The notes beneath the pieces were generated by a model, which ran no database searches, had not been told where the DNA came from, and was given only the letters and a program-made list of their open reading frames with translations. From positions 124,001 to 188,000 of the forward strand of contig NZ_CP073695.1 of the NCBI RefSeq assembly GCF_018228765.1: a stretch of 64,000 nucleotides of DNA. The letters run 5' to 3'. The stretch comes from Halorubrum ruber. Lineage in GTDB: Archaea; Halobacteriota; Halobacteria; Halobacteriales; Haloferacaceae. Shown here piece by piece: positions 35,958 to 45,975 of the stretch. A program made the translations under genes and the position numbers. How positions within the stretch are numbered: position 1 is the first letter of the stretch; every line of letters begins with the position of its first letter.

Positions 35958-36860
35958 TCAGGCGTCGTCCGGGTCGGCGGGGAAGTTGGGTTCGGCGGGC
36001 GACTCGGGTGCGGGCCGATCGGCGTCCGACGCGAACGAGTCGTCGTCGTAGCGATCGCCGTTCGTCTCGGTGTCGCTGTCGGACTTGGGTTTGCCCTCGA
36101 AGGTGTAATCGGCGGAGTTGTCGGCGGGGTCGTAGCCGAGCGCCTCGCGGGCGCGCTCGATGGAGTAGTAGCGACGGTCGTTGTTCGAGATGCCGTACAC
36201 GATCTCGTAGCCGTACTCGGCTCGGAGACAGCGGTCGAACAGGTGCGCGCAGTCGCGGTGCGAGAGCCACATCGCCTGCCCCCGCTCGTACTCTCGGGGC
36301 GGGTGGTCCTTGGTGAGGTTGCCGATGCGGACGCAGACGACGCTCATGTCGAACTCGTCGTGGTAGAAGCGCCCGAGCGACTCGCCGGCCGCCTTCGAGA
36401 CGCCGTAGAGGTTGCCGGGGCGGGGGAGCTCGCTGCCGTCGAGCCGGTAGTCGTCCTCGGGGCGGTAGAGGTCGGGGGTCCGCTCGTCCGTCTCGTAGCC
36501 GCCGACGGCGTGGTTCGAGGAGGCGAACGCGAACCGCTCGACGCCCGCCTCGGCGGCCGCGCGCATCACGACCTGCGTCCCGTCGATGTTGTTCCGGAGG
36601 ACAGAGTCCCACGGCGCGGTCTTCCGTGGGTCGCCGGCGAGGTGGATCACCGCGCCGACGTCGGCGACCGCCTCGCGGACGGCGCGCTCGTCGGTGATGT
36701 CGGCGACGTACCGGTCGGCGTCGGTGACCCCGTCGGGCACCTTCGCGGCCGGGAGCGGCTCGCGGTCGAGGAGCCGCCAGTCGTACTCGTCGCCGAGACC
36801 GCGGAGGATGGCCTGTCCCACCCGTCCGCCGGCGCCCGTCAGCAGGACCGGCTCGTCCAT
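35958..36860 (-). CDS. azf: NAD-dependent glucose-6-phosphate dehydrogenase (archaeal Zwischenferment)
   Basis: A 300-residue extended short-chain dehydrogenase. The NAD-binding motif is LLTGAGGRVGQAIL near residue 6, with D31 as the adenine-ribose acceptor suggesting NAD+. The catalytic YxxxK is in GNLYGVSKAAGE, and SSNHAVGGYET precedes it. It closely resembles Haloferax Azf, an unrelated replacement for classical glucose-6-phosphate dehydrogenase that feeds the oxidative pentose phosphate pathway. The C-terminal about 45 residues (after SADYTFEGKP) are an acidic, disordered tail longer than expected. A CATATATG box about 28 bp upstream supports a leaderless start. Confidence 0.85.
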   Translation of the reverse strand: MDEPVLLTGAGGRVGQAILRGLGDEYDWRLLDREPLPAAKVPDGVTDADRYVADITDERAVREAVADVGAVIHLAGDPRKTAPWDSVLRNNIDGTQVVMRAAAEAGVERFAFASSNHAVGGYETDERTPDLYRPEDDYRLDGSELPRPGNLYGVSKAAGESLGRFYHDEFDMSVVCVRIGNLTKDHPPREYERGQAMWLSHRDCAHLFDRCLRAEYGYEIVYGISNNDRRYYSIERAREALGYDPADNSADYTFEGKPKSDSDTETNGDRYDDDSFASDADRPAPESPAEPNFPADPDDA

Positions 36861-36885
36861 TCGACTCTACGTGGGCGGGAGAACG

Positions 36886-36893
36886 GCATATAT
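36886..36893 (-). promoter_or_regulatory. TATA box of azf
   Basis: CATATATG on the minus strand, centred about 29 bp before the azf ATG. Confidence 0.5.
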
Positions 36894-36981
36894 GACACGG
36901 TTCGACCGGTGGGACCGAATCGGGTGCGGAAAAGCGGGACGGCAGACAGAGGAGCGGTGCGAGACCGCCGGAACGCGGCGG

Positions 36982-37332
36982 TTACAGCTTCTGCCGTGAG
37001 ACCTTGACGCCGGTCGGAGTGACGATGATCTGGTCGTCGCCCTTCTGGACGATGTCGCCGTCGACCTCCTCGACCACCTGACGGAGCTCGTCGTAGACGT
37101 GTTCTATCGTCCGGTCCGACGTGGAGTGGCGGGTGATGTCAGCGATGACGAAGTCGCCGTCGTACACCGCGTCCTTGATCGGGATGACGTCGCTCTGGTC
37201 GCCGATCTCGGCGAAGTGTACCTGCGTGCCCGTCTCCGCGTGCGCGTCGGCGAAGTCGTCCGCGTCGAGCTCGACGTAATCGTCGACGGAGCGGCTCCCA
37301 CCCCCGCCGAGGATCTTGCTCATGATGCCCAT
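36982..37332 (-). CDS. sepF: Archaeal SepF, FtsZ membrane anchor
   Basis: 116 residues beginning MGIMSKILGGGGS, an N-terminal membrane-targeting amphipathic segment, then a linker and the SepF core (VIPIKDAVYDGDFVIADITR, then a helix EHVYDELRQVVEEVDGDIV and strands QIIVTPTGVKVS). In Haloferax SepF tethers FtsZ2 and is essential for division. ATG 37332 gives the MGIM start seen in orthologues; ATG 37323 is an in-frame alternative. Confidence 0.85.
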   Translation of the reverse strand: MGIMSKILGGGGSRSVDDYVELDADDFADAHAETGTQVHFAEIGDQSDVIPIKDAVYDGDFVIADITRHSTSDRTIEHVYDELRQVVEEVDGDIVQKGDDQIIVTPTGVKVSRQKL

Positions 37333-37407
37333 ACACACCACACGACGAGGTTAGACATTAGTTCTTACGTCAGACGCACCCGAATCGGGCGCTCGGATCC
37401 CGGGGGG

Positions 37408-40199
37408 TCAGTCCAGCCGGTCCTGCCACTCCTGGACCCGCGAGAGCAGCTCCACCGGGGGGGTCTCCGCGACGTCGACGTCGCTCAGCTCCTCGATCAC
37501 GGCGCGGGTCTCGGGGTCGAGTCGGTCGGCGGCCGCGGGCGCCGCAGACTCTGCGGTCTCCGCGCGCTCGCCGGAACCGGCCGCCATCGACCCGCTGTCC
37601 GCTCCGTTTCGGCTCCCGCCGGAGTCCGAGGCGTCGGCCGTTGTCGCCCCGTCCGCCGCCGCCCCCTCATCGCCCCCGAGAACGACCCCGACGAGAGATC
37701 GAAGACGACCTGCTGCGTGTCCCCTGTGCCGTCGGCGCCCGAGCCCGCACCGTCGCCGGTCCCCCCGCTCCGCGAGCCGCGGGCCTCGATCGCCTTCTCC
37801 TCCCGGAGCCGGTCGAGGACCTCGTCCGCGCGCGAGACGACGGGGTCGGGGACGCCCGCGAGGTCGGCGACGTGGACCCCGTACGAGCGGTTCGTCGGGC
37901 CGTCGCGGACGGTGCGGAGGAAGGTCACTTCGCCGTCACGCTCGTCGACGGCGACGTGGACGTTCGCGACGCGCGGGAGGTGGTCGGCCAGCGTCGTCAA
38001 CTCGTGATAGTGGGTGGCGAAGAGGGTCCGCGCCCGGACCTCGTTGTGGAGGTACTCGGTCGCGGCCCACGCGATGGAGATGCCGTCGTAGGTGGCCGTG
38101 CCGCGGCCGACCTCGTCCAAGATCACGAGGGAGTCCTCGGTCGCCGAGTGGAGGATGTTCGACAGCTCCTGCATCTCGACCATGAACGTCGAGCGGCCCT
38201 GCGCCAGCTCGTCGAGCGCGCCCACGCGGGTGTAGATGCCGTCGACGAGCCCCACCTCGGCGGCGCGGGCGGGGACGAACGACCCGGCCTGCGCGAGCAG
38301 CTGGATCAGCGCGGCCTGGCGCATGTACGTCGACTTCCCGCTCATGTTCGGGCCGGTGACGATCAGGAAGCCGCGCTCGGCGTCGAGCCGGAGGTCGTTC
38401 GGGACGAAGTCGGTCGTCCCCTCGACGACGGGGTGGCGCCCGGCCTCGACGTCGAGCCGGCGCTCGTCGGTGAGCTCCGGGCGCGTCCAATCCCGCTTGG
38501 CGGCGTGGGTCGCGAGCGAGGCGAGCGCGTCGAGCTCCGCGATCGCCCGCCCGGCGTCCTGGAGCAGCTCGGCGCGCTCGGCGACGCGCTCGCGCAGCGC
38601 CTCGAACAGTTCGTACTCCAGCTCGCCGCGGGCCTCCTCCAGGCGGAGGACCTCCCGCTCCTTCTCGTCGAGCTCGTCGGTGACGAACCGCTTCGAGTTC
38701 TTCAGCGTCTTGATCTCCCGGTAGTGTTCCGGGACCTGATCCGCGACCGACTTCCCGACCTGAATGTAGTAGCCGTCCGTCTTGTTGCGGTCGACGGTGA
38801 CGTGGCTGAGCCCGTGCTCTCGCTTCTCGCGCTCCGCGAGCCCGTCGAGCCACGACTTCGCGGACTCGTGGCGCTCGATCAGCTCGTCGAGCTCCTCGTC
38901 GTACCCCTCCTTCAGCAGTCCGCCGCCCGTCTTCGCCTTCGGCGGGTCCTCCGCGAGCGCCTCGGCGAGCTCATCGCGCAGGTCGGCCGCGGCGTCGCGG
39001 TCGACGCGGTCGAGGACGGCGGCCGCGGGCGAGTCGGCGAGCGCGGTCCCCCCTATCGCGTCGGCGAGGTCCGGGAGCAGCGCGAGCGTGTCGCGGACCG
39101 AGAGCAGTTCGCGCGCGCCCGCGCTCCCGCTCGTCGTGCGCGCCGCGAGCCGTTCGAGGTCGTACGCGTCGCCGAGCACCTCGCGGAGCCGGTCGCGGGC
39201 GAGCGCCGCAGACGCCAGCGCCTCGACCGCGTCGAGGCGGTCGGCGAGCGTCTCGCGGTCGCGCCGCGGGCGGGTGAGCCACTCGCGGAGCAGGCGCCCG
39301 CCGGCGGCCGTGACGGTGTGGTCGACGGTGTCGAACAGCGATCCGTCGGCGTCGCCCCGCATCGTCTCCGTGATTTCGAGGTTGCGCTGCGTGGTCGCGT
39401 CGACGTCAACGCGGTCGTCGGCGCCGTAGGCGGTGAGGCGCGTCATCGAGGCCAGCACGCCTGCACCCGTCTCCTCGACGTACGAGAGGACCGCGCCCGC
39501 GGCCCGGACCGCGAGCTCGGAGTCGAGCCCGACGCTGTCGGTCGTCTCGCGGCCGAACTGCTCGCGCACGGCGTGCTGCGCGCGGCCGGTCGCGAACGCC
39601 TCGCCGTCGAAGGCGGTCACGCGCCCCGAGAGGTCCTCGCGGACCGCCCCGAGGAGGTCGTCGTCGTTGCGGACCTGCGGCCCGGGAAGCACCTCCGCAG
39701 GGTCGAACCGGTACAGCTCGGCGCGCAGGTCGCCGCCGTCGTCGACCGTCGTCGCGAGGAACCGCCCCGTGGTCACGTCCGCGAACGCGAGCCCGTAGGG
39801 GCCGTCGGCGTCGGAATCGGTCCCCTCGTACCGCACCACCGCCGCGAGGTAGCGCGCGTCGTCGTCGCTCGTCTCGAGGACGGTGCCGGGCGTGACGACC
39901 CGGACGATTTCGCGGGCGTGGTCGCCGCCGTCGGTCTCGTACTGGTCGGCGACCGCGACGCGGTAGCCGCGCTCGACGAGGGCGTTCACGTACGGCGTCA
40001 GCTCCGACAGCGGCACGCCCGCCATCGGGTACGACGAGCCGTGGGAGGACTTCTGCGAGATGCTCAGGTCGAGCTCGTCCGCGACGAGCTCCGCGTCGTC
40101 CGCGAAGAACTCGTAGAAGTCGCCGCACTGCATCGCGAGGACGTCCGCGTCCGTCTCCGCCTTGAGATCGAGGAACTCCCCGACGATCCCCGTTGCCAT
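37408..40199 (-). CDS. mutS: DNA mismatch repair protein MutS (one-base frameshift near C-terminus)
   Basis: About 930 residues if one C is restored in the run at 37673-37677 (plus strand). The N-terminal mismatch-binding domain includes MQCGDFYEFFADDAE, with the Phe-x-Glu reader. The ATPase has Walker A GPNMSGKSTYMRQ and Walker B LVILDEVGRGTATYDG, with a TFMVEMQELSNIL loop. After the frameshift (SSGSFSG) the correct frame continues to an acidic linker and the C-terminal helix ELLSRVQEWQDRLD, the usual MutS1 end. The uncorrected frame adds a spurious Arg/Pro tail ending at 37497. It recognises mismatches together with MutL, which is not in the window. Confidence 0.9.
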
Positions 40200-40257
40200 A
40201 TGTCCGTACTCCCGCCGTGTGAGCGTAAAACCCTGCGGGTGTCGGGCCGAGCTGGAA

Positions 40258-40812
40258 CTATCCGATCCGGTTGCGGCGCGTCACCGTTCGGTGGACCAGA
40301 CCGGAGACGCCGAACACGAGCGCGAAAAGCGTCGCGTACGCGTACCCCGAGACCGCGCCGAACGGGACGGTACCGACCCACGCCGCCGTCGCCAGCAGCC
40401 CGCACACGACCGCGAGCCCGACGTAGTACTCGCTCCAGAGGATCTCGTTGTCCGAGACGATCTCCAGGTACACCTCCAGCTGGCGGCTCTCCTCGGTGAG
40501 CGACACCAACCCCCGGTCGGACTCGTAGTCGATGAAGCCGCTGGCGGCCAGCTTCGGGAGGTGCGACTGGTGAAGCGCCGTGTACACTCGCTTGCGCTGC
40601 TTGTACGTCACTTCGGGGATCTCGAGGTCGTTCTCCCACGCCGCCAGCTGCTCGGCGATGTCGCGGACGCGCGCCTCGGCGCCGTTAGTTTTCAGATACT
40701 TGATCACGTTCCGACGCCGCGCGTTGCTCAGCGCCGTGAACACCTCGTCGCGCGACGGACCGTCCGCGTCAGCGAGCGAGCGCTCTTCCGACCCAATGAG
40801 TTGCGGTGTCAT
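40258..40812 (-). CDS. Winged-helix regulator with two membrane helices (DUF7344-like), copy 1
   Basis: A 184-residue protein. The N-terminal wHTH (DEVFTALSNARRRNVIKYL ... VYTALHQSHLPKLAASGFIDY ... GLVSLTEES, about 22-112) is the haloarchaeal DUF7344 type. It ends in two membrane helices (about 130-147 and 152-172). It is probably a membrane-tethered transcription factor; targets are unknown. A paralogue with the same layout lies at 42087, and the two flank the 298-residue gene between them. The region upstream is unusually AT-rich. Confidence 0.72.
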   Translation of the reverse strand: MTPQLIGSEERSLADADGPSRDEVFTALSNARRRNVIKYLKTNGAEARVRDIAEQLAAWENDLEIPEVTYKQRKRVYTALHQSHLPKLAASGFIDYESDRGLVSLTEESRQLEVYLEIVSDNEILWSEYYVGLAVVCGLLATAAWVGTVPFGAVSGYAYATLFALVFGVSGLVHRTVTRRNRIG

Positions 40813-41125
40813 GGCTCACCCATTTGTATTGTAAGTAGATTAAGCCGACATTACATATCACTTTCTGTTAGTGTGGCAGCGAGTGCGATCGCAATAAATC
40901 CGGTTCGAAGAAGACTCAGAAAACAGTTTGAAAGCCGATATAATGGTGATTTTGAAATAAAGGCGCTATTTAGCGAGCTGATTTTGCCCGATATCATAAT
41001 TATTCTGTAACGATCGGATCGGGGATGAGGCCCGCGGCGGCAGTAGCGGCGTACGCGGCGGCAGTAGGCGGCGCACGCGGTGGTAGGCGGCGCATACATA
41101 GGCGGGTAGGCGCCGTTCGAGCGGT
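40813..41125. other. AT-rich intergenic region followed by GC repeats
   Basis: 40813-41010 has far lower GC than the rest of the window, suggesting acquired or regulatory DNA. A 45-codon frame from GTG 40873 to 41010 ends ALFSELILPDIIIIL and uses AT-rich codons; it may be a gene remnant. 41034-41096 holds three degenerate repeats of about 21 bp (GCGGCGGCAGTAG-like). Confidence 0.45.
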
Positions 41126-42022
41126 ATGAACGCGTCACGAGACACGGCCGCAGGTCGCCTTCGAGAGCCCGCGCGCGTCGCCGTCGATCGACTCCGACAG
41201 CCCGAGTACACCGGGGAGAACCGCTGTCTCCCCTGTACGATCGTCAACGTCGGGATCGCGGCGGTCGGGGCGACCGCGGTGGCCGCGGTCGGTGCCCCGC
41301 TCCTCGGCACGGCCGGGTTCGGCGCCGCGCTCGCGGCGATCTGGCTGCGCGGCTACCTCGTGCCGGGTACGCCCGAACTCACGAAGCGGTACCTCCCCGA
41401 GCGCGTCCTCGCGCTGTTCGGGAAAACGCCCGGTTCGAGGGGGATAACCGCCCGTCCGTCGGGCGAGGTCGATCCGGAGACGTACCTGCTCGACGCCGAC
41501 ATCCTCGTCGAGACGCCCGCCGGCGACGACTTCGCGTTCGCGCCCGAGTTCGCGTCGGCGTGGCGGGCGGCGGCGACGGGCGAGCCGAGGGACACTGGCG
41601 TCGACGGGGACCGAAGCGACCGCGATGACGTGGCGGCGCTCGCGACGCTTACCGGGATCGACGCCGACGAGCTGGCGATCGACTGGTACGAGGGCGTCGG
41701 GTTCGCGTACGCGGGCGACGAGAAGATCGGTCACTGGGAGTCGCGCGCGGCGTTCCGGGCGGACGTCGCGGCCGACCGAGTGCTGACGGCGACCCGCGGC
41801 GACTGGACGACGCTGGCGCTCGCGGACCGCAGCGCGGTGCTCGGCGCGCTCAGGCTGTTCGTCGATGAGTGTCCGAGCTGCGCCGGCGAAGTCGGGCTCG
41901 AAGAGCGCGTCGTCGAGTCCTGCTGTTCGAGCTACGACGTGGTCGCCGGACGATGCGCCGGCTGCGACGCGCGGCTGTTCGAACTACGCCTCCCCGAGTC
42001 GGTCGCGGCCGCCGCCGAGTAG
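41126..42022 (+). CDS. Haloarchaeal membrane protein with C-terminal cysteine cluster, unknown
   Basis: A 298-residue protein. Residues about 1-35 are basic and include CLPC at 35-38; two adjoining hydrophobic segments (about 39-75) form a membrane hairpin. The central part is acidic and soluble (DDFAFAPEFASAWRAA, LAIDWYEGVGFAYAGDEKIGHWES). The C-terminus carries a zinc-ribbon-like set: CPSCAGEV, ESCCSSYDVVAGRCAGCDARLFEL. I do not recognise a named family. It lies between two membrane-bound winged-helix regulators that point towards the minus strand. Confidence 0.6.
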   Translation: MNASRDTAAGRLREPARVAVDRLRQPEYTGENRCLPCTIVNVGIAAVGATAVAAVGAPLLGTAGFGAALAAIWLRGYLVPGTPELTKRYLPERVLALFGKTPGSRGITARPSGEVDPETYLLDADILVETPAGDDFAFAPEFASAWRAAATGEPRDTGVDGDRSDRDDVAALATLTGIDADELAIDWYEGVGFAYAGDEKIGHWESRAAFRADVAADRVLTATRGDWTTLALADRSAVLGALRLFVDECPSCAGEVGLEERVVESCCSSYDVVAGRCAGCDARLFELRLPESVAAAAE

Positions 42023-42086
42023 GGGAGACCGACGGTTCGGATACGAGAGCGGAGTACGACGGAGAAGGAGTCCTTTTTCGAGCCCG

Positions 42087-42665
42087 TCACCGGAGCCGAA
42101 GCTGCCGGAGCACCGAGAAGCGGTTGACCCACAGCTGGACCGCGCTGGCGGCGGCGAAGGCGCCGAGTCCGAGGCTGGTCCAGAGGATCGGGTCGACGGC
42201 CGACACGAGCGGGACGTCGAGGAGCGCCGCGAGCACGACGAGCAGCGAGCCCACGGCGAGCGCGCGGTAGAGTTCCGACCACGTCGCGCCGCCGGGCGCG
42301 AGGATCTCCGTGTAGAGCCGCACGTCGCGCGCGCGTCGCGAGAGCTCGATGGTCTGCGTCTCGCGGTCGTACGTTATCACGCCCGCGGCCGCCAGCTTCG
42401 GGAGATGCGTCTGGACCAGCGACGTGTACACGCTCTCGCGAGCGCGCTTCGGCGGCGGGCTCTCGCCGGTCTCGCGGCCCGCGACGAGCGTCGACAGCTC
42501 GTTGACCGAGACGGGCCCGCCGACGGAGCTGAGCTGTTCGATCGCGCGCCGTCGGCGCTCGTTCGCGAGGATGGAATACACTTGTTCGGCCGGTAACACG
42601 TCGTTTCGGAGTTTCATGAGGTAGGGGTCCGAAGGCCGCGCTCGGCGGCGTCCGGGTTCTGTCAC
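42087..42665 (-). CDS. Winged-helix regulator with two membrane helices (DUF7344-like), copy 2
   Basis: 192 residues from GTG 42665. The wHTH part has QVYSILANERRRRAIEQL, VYTSLVQTHLPKLAAAGVITY and TIELSRRARDV, and two membrane helices follow (about 137-155 and 160-178). It is paralogous to the 40258 gene. GTG 42665 is preferred because CATATACC is centred about 24 bp upstream (leaderless); ATG 42617 is the alternative. It is divergent from the surface-protein cluster beginning at 43012, so it may regulate it; this is only a positional inference. Confidence 0.68.
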   Translation of the reverse strand: MTEPGRRRARPSDPYLMKLRNDVLPAEQVYSILANERRRRAIEQLSSVGGPVSVNELSTLVAGRETGESPPPKRARESVYTSLVQTHLPKLAAAGVITYDRETQTIELSRRARDVRLYTEILAPGGATWSELYRALAVGSLLVVLAALLDVPLVSAVDPILWTSLGLGAFAAASAVQLWVNRFSVLRQLRLR

Positions 42666-43011
42666 TCAGTGCGACTGATGAGGGTATATGTATGCGCTCG
42701 ATACCCGTGGGAGCCGCCGATCGAGGGGGGAAAGTACGGCGTCCCTGTCGGATCCGACCCAACAAGTACGGTCTCCGTGCCGCGTTCGGCGGCAGCGGTA
42801 CGGCGCACCTACCGGCAATAACCACCGGAGTAGGGACGCCGGACCGTCGGTCGAACGGACTCTTTGACCTGCGGCGTGAGACGTTCTATCGGTTGGAATC
42901 GGGCGTTCGACGGTGACGTGGATGTTCGTAACTACGTGGGTACCCCCCGGAGGAGAGAGTAACCGATTCGGTCAGCCCAGCGCGGACGGGGGGCGAGTCG
43001 GGAGAGAAACC
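42666..43011. other. Divergent intergenic region before the surface-protein cluster
   Basis: It holds CATATACC (42685-42692, minus-strand promoter) and an alternating run of short GC inverted repeats, for example CCGTCGGTCGAACGG. No clear plus-strand TATA box was found before 43012. No gene is supported here. Confidence 0.35.
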
Positions 43012-44529
43012 ATGAGCCAAGACACAAACGACACAATCGGACTCTCGCGGCGCAAGGTGCTCGCGGGCCTCGGCGCCGTCGGCGTCGCGTCCGCGGGCGC
43101 GGGACTCGGTACTACGGCGTACTTCAACGACACCGAGTCGTTCACTAACAACACGCTCACCGCGGGCGAGCTCGACCTGAAGCTGGATTACAAGTCGACG
43201 TACCTCGGCGGTCCCGGCCGTTTGGACGACATTCGGGCGATGGGGTACGCCGGCGGCGACGAAGAGTTCTTAGCGCAGGATCTCGGCGACGGACAGTACC
43301 TGATCGGCCAAGCGCCCAGCCCCGGGGACATGCAAGAATGGGAAAACTACGTGCAGGACGACGAGATGTTCGACTTCTGTTCGCCCGAGGCGGACGAGTT
43401 CCTCGTCAACGGCGACGGGATCCCGATCTTCACGCTCGACGACGTGAAGCCCGGCGACTCCGGCGAGGTCACGATCAGCATTCACATCTGTGACAACCCC
43501 GCGTACCTCTACCTCGCGGGCGAGCTGACCGAGAACGCGGAGAACGGTCAGTCCGAGCCCGAACTGGAAGACGAGGGCGAAGACACCGACGGAGTCGGCG
43601 AACTCGCCGACGCCATCGAGGTCTGCGTCTGGTACGACGAGGACTGCGACAACGTGTACGAGCCCACCGGCACGGGCCAGCAGCAGGAGCTGGAGGTCGC
43701 CTTAGTCAGCGACGTTTCCGGCTCGATGGGCGGATCCGCGCTCTCCTCGCTGAAGACGGCCGCGACCAGCTTCGTCGGGAACCTCTCGTCGCCCGACGAG
43801 GCCGCGGCGATCTCGTTCAATTCCGGCGCGTTGACCGACCAGGAGCTGACGACCAACTACCAGGCTGTTCAGAACGCGATCAACAACTACACCGCGGGCG
43901 GCGGCACCTCGATCGCCGCCGGTATCATCGAGGGCGAAGACGAGCTCCTCAACGGCACCATCGCCACGCCGGGCGCGTCGAAGGTGATGATCCTGCTGAG
44001 CGACGGGCAGTCTAACGAGACCGCCGCGACCGACGCCGCGACCGACGCCAAAAACAACGGGATCCGCATCTTCACCATCGCGCTCGGGAACGCCGACACC
44101 GGTCTGTTGGAGAGCGTCGCCAGCTCTTCCGACGACGCCTTCGTCGCGCCCGACCCGTCCGACCTCGACACCGTCTACGCCGAGATCGCGCAGATCGTCC
44201 TCGCGGGCGAACAGAAGATCCTCTCCGGCACGATGAGCGAGGTCTTCGCGGAACTGGCCGACGGCGAGGCGCTCGACGGCAACCGCCAGGAGGAGGGTCG
44301 GCAGCCGTACCCCGGCGCGACCACGCAGTGCATCGGCTTCGAGTGGACGCTCCCGGCGGAGGTCGGCAACGAGATCCAGACCGACTCCGTGAGCTTCGAT
44401 CTGGCCGTCTACGCCGAGCAGTCGCGGCACAACGACAACCCGCAGGTGGCGTTCAACGGGACCGACGTGAACAGCACCAGCCCCGGTCCCGCCCCCAACG
44501 GCACCGGCAACGTGAGCGATCCGAACTAG
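43012..44529 (+). CDS. TasA-like surface protein with inserted von Willebrand A domain, 1
   Basis: A 505-residue secreted protein. The signal IGLSRRKVLAGLGAVGVASA followed by TTAYFNDTESFTNNTLTAGE (about 9-53) is the SipW-cognate type seen in TasA/camelysin proteins. The TasA-like domain runs to about 215 (LDDVKPGDSGEVTISIHICDNPAYLYL), is interrupted by a vWA domain (about 226-400, metal site D234-x-S236-x-S238 in VSDVSGSMGG) and resumes at 405-475 (MSEVFAELADGEALDGNR, FEWTLPAEVGNEIQTDS, VYAEQSRHND). The tail is Asn/Ser/Thr-rich with glycosylation sequons. It likely assembles into surface or matrix fibres after processing by the peptidase at 50076. Confidence 0.75.
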   Translation: MSQDTNDTIGLSRRKVLAGLGAVGVASAGAGLGTTAYFNDTESFTNNTLTAGELDLKLDYKSTYLGGPGRLDDIRAMGYAGGDEEFLAQDLGDGQYLIGQAPSPGDMQEWENYVQDDEMFDFCSPEADEFLVNGDGIPIFTLDDVKPGDSGEVTISIHICDNPAYLYLAGELTENAENGQSEPELEDEGEDTDGVGELADAIEVCVWYDEDCDNVYEPTGTGQQQELEVALVSDVSGSMGGSALSSLKTAATSFVGNLSSPDEAAAISFNSGALTDQELTTNYQAVQNAINNYTAGGGTSIAAGIIEGEDELLNGTIATPGASKVMILLSDGQSNETAATDAATDAKNNGIRIFTIALGNADTGLLESVASSSDDAFVAPDPSDLDTVYAEIAQIVLAGEQKILSGTMSEVFAELADGEALDGNRQEEGRQPYPGATTQCIGFEWTLPAEVGNEIQTDSVSFDLAVYAEQSRHNDNPQVAFNGTDVNSTSPGPAPNGTGNVSDPN

Positions 44530-44649
44530 CTCCTCGGAGCGACGCGGCCCCGGACGACACCTTCGTCCGGTTCCCGGCTCGGCGCCTTCGGGCGGCCGAC
44601 GCGGCGGTTCGCGACCGCCGCCGGGAGTTCCCTTCGGGGATGATACACA

Positions 44650-45975
44650 ATGAACGACGACAAAATCGGACTATCGCGGCGCAAGATGCTGGTCGGACTC
44701 GGTGCGGTCGGCGTGGCCTCCGCGGGCGCGGGCCTCGGCACCACGGCGTACTTCAACGACACGGAGACGTTCGAGAACAACACCCTGACTGCGGGCTCGC
44801 TCGACTTGTTCGTCAACTACGACGCCTCGTACGACAGCGACGGGACGGTAGTGAACCAGGCCGAAACGGCGGCCGGTGAGCAGGACGGCACCCCCGCGGG
44901 AATGTTCTACGACCTTGAAGACGTGAAGCCCGGCGACTCCGGCGAGGTGAAGTTCTGCTTCGAGATCGTCGACAACCCCTCGTACATGTGGGCGTGCGGT
45001 GACCTCTCGCAGGCGGAGAACGGCATCAACGAACCCGAGTCGGCCGTCGACGACACGCCCGACCTCGGCGAGCTCGGCGACTCGATCGTTGCGAGTCTCG
45101 CCTACTGTGACGAGGACGGCGAACCGCTCGCAGACGGAGAGATCGTCTCCGGCTCGCTCGTCGACGTCATCGCGGCGATCTCCAGCGGCGCGGCCCTCGA
45201 CGGCGACGGGATGGCCGGCCTCGTTCCCGGCGAGCAGGCGGAGTACGCCGACGTGGTCGAGCCCGACGAGGGCGAGGCGTTCATCACCGGCCCGTGCGTG
45301 TGCCTCTCGTGGGAGATCCCGACGACGGTCGGCAACGAGATCCAGTCGGACTCGCTGACGATGAACTTCGAGTTCCACGCGGTCCAGTCGCGCCACAACG
45401 ACGGCACGGCGAACCCGTGTGAACCCTCTATCACGACTACGACCGGCGAGGGCTTCGCCAAGCAGGAGGAGTTCGACACCGAACAGGAGACCTCCTTCGC
45501 CCGCGGCCGCTTCGGTGGTCAGAACACGTGGGAGGTCGCGGTCGGCCCCGACGTCGGCAGCGCCGACACGGCCAACTACGTCTGGACGCCCGGGAACCCC
45601 GTCCCGTTCAGCTACACCTACGACGGCAGCGGTAACGCCTCGTTCACCCTTGACGGCGTGAACGTGGCTAGCACGATTCCCGCCCCCAGCGGGAAGCTCG
45701 GCATCACGACGAAGGCCGACGAGGCGACCGTCTCCGTGACGGACCTCGCACTGGACCTGGACGGCACCCCCGTGTCGCTCAGCGGTCCCGACGCGATCTC
45801 CGCGTCGAATGACGACGACGGTTCCGACCGCGATGTCACCTACCTCGTGTTCGACACCGACGCCGCGGACGTCGCGAACGCGTTCACCATCAGCGGCAAC
45901 GTGGAGGTCAACCTTCAGGGAGACTACGACATGACCGCAGAGGAGGGCGTCGCCTTCGACATCAGCGTCGAATAA
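44650..45975 (+). CDS. TasA-like surface protein with extra C-terminal beta domain
   Basis: 441 residues with the same signal (IGLSRRKMLVGLGAVGVASA, then YFNDTETFENNTLTAGS). The TasA-like domain is uninterrupted here (to about 255; LEDVKPGDSGEVKFCFEIVD, SWEIPTTVGNEIQSDS, FHAVQSRHND), which shows where the vWA domain was inserted in its paralogues. A second, beta-rich domain follows (about 265-441, SFARGRFGGQNTWEVAVGPD); it may be the type NCBI calls choice-of-anchor W, but I am not sure. The leader before the ATG has a GGGAGTTCCC-like hairpin shared with the next paralogue. Confidence 0.72.
   Translation: MNDDKIGLSRRKMLVGLGAVGVASAGAGLGTTAYFNDTETFENNTLTAGSLDLFVNYDASYDSDGTVVNQAETAAGEQDGTPAGMFYDLEDVKPGDSGEVKFCFEIVDNPSYMWACGDLSQAENGINEPESAVDDTPDLGELGDSIVASLAYCDEDGEPLADGEIVSGSLVDVIAAISSGAALDGDGMAGLVPGEQAEYADVVEPDEGEAFITGPCVCLSWEIPTTVGNEIQSDSLTMNFEFHAVQSRHNDGTANPCEPSITTTTGEGFAKQEEFDTEQETSFARGRFGGQNTWEVAVGPDVGSADTANYVWTPGNPVPFSYTYDGSGNASFTLDGVNVASTIPAPSGKLGITTKADEATVSVTDLALDLDGTPVSLSGPDAISASNDDDGSDRDVTYLVFDTDAADVANAFTISGNVEVNLQGDYDMTAEEGVAFDISVE

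Noticed and set aside
37641-40499. 952-residue open frame on the plus strand opposite mutS
   Set aside because: Antisense shadow of mutS, rich in Arg/Val/Asp with no recognisable motif.
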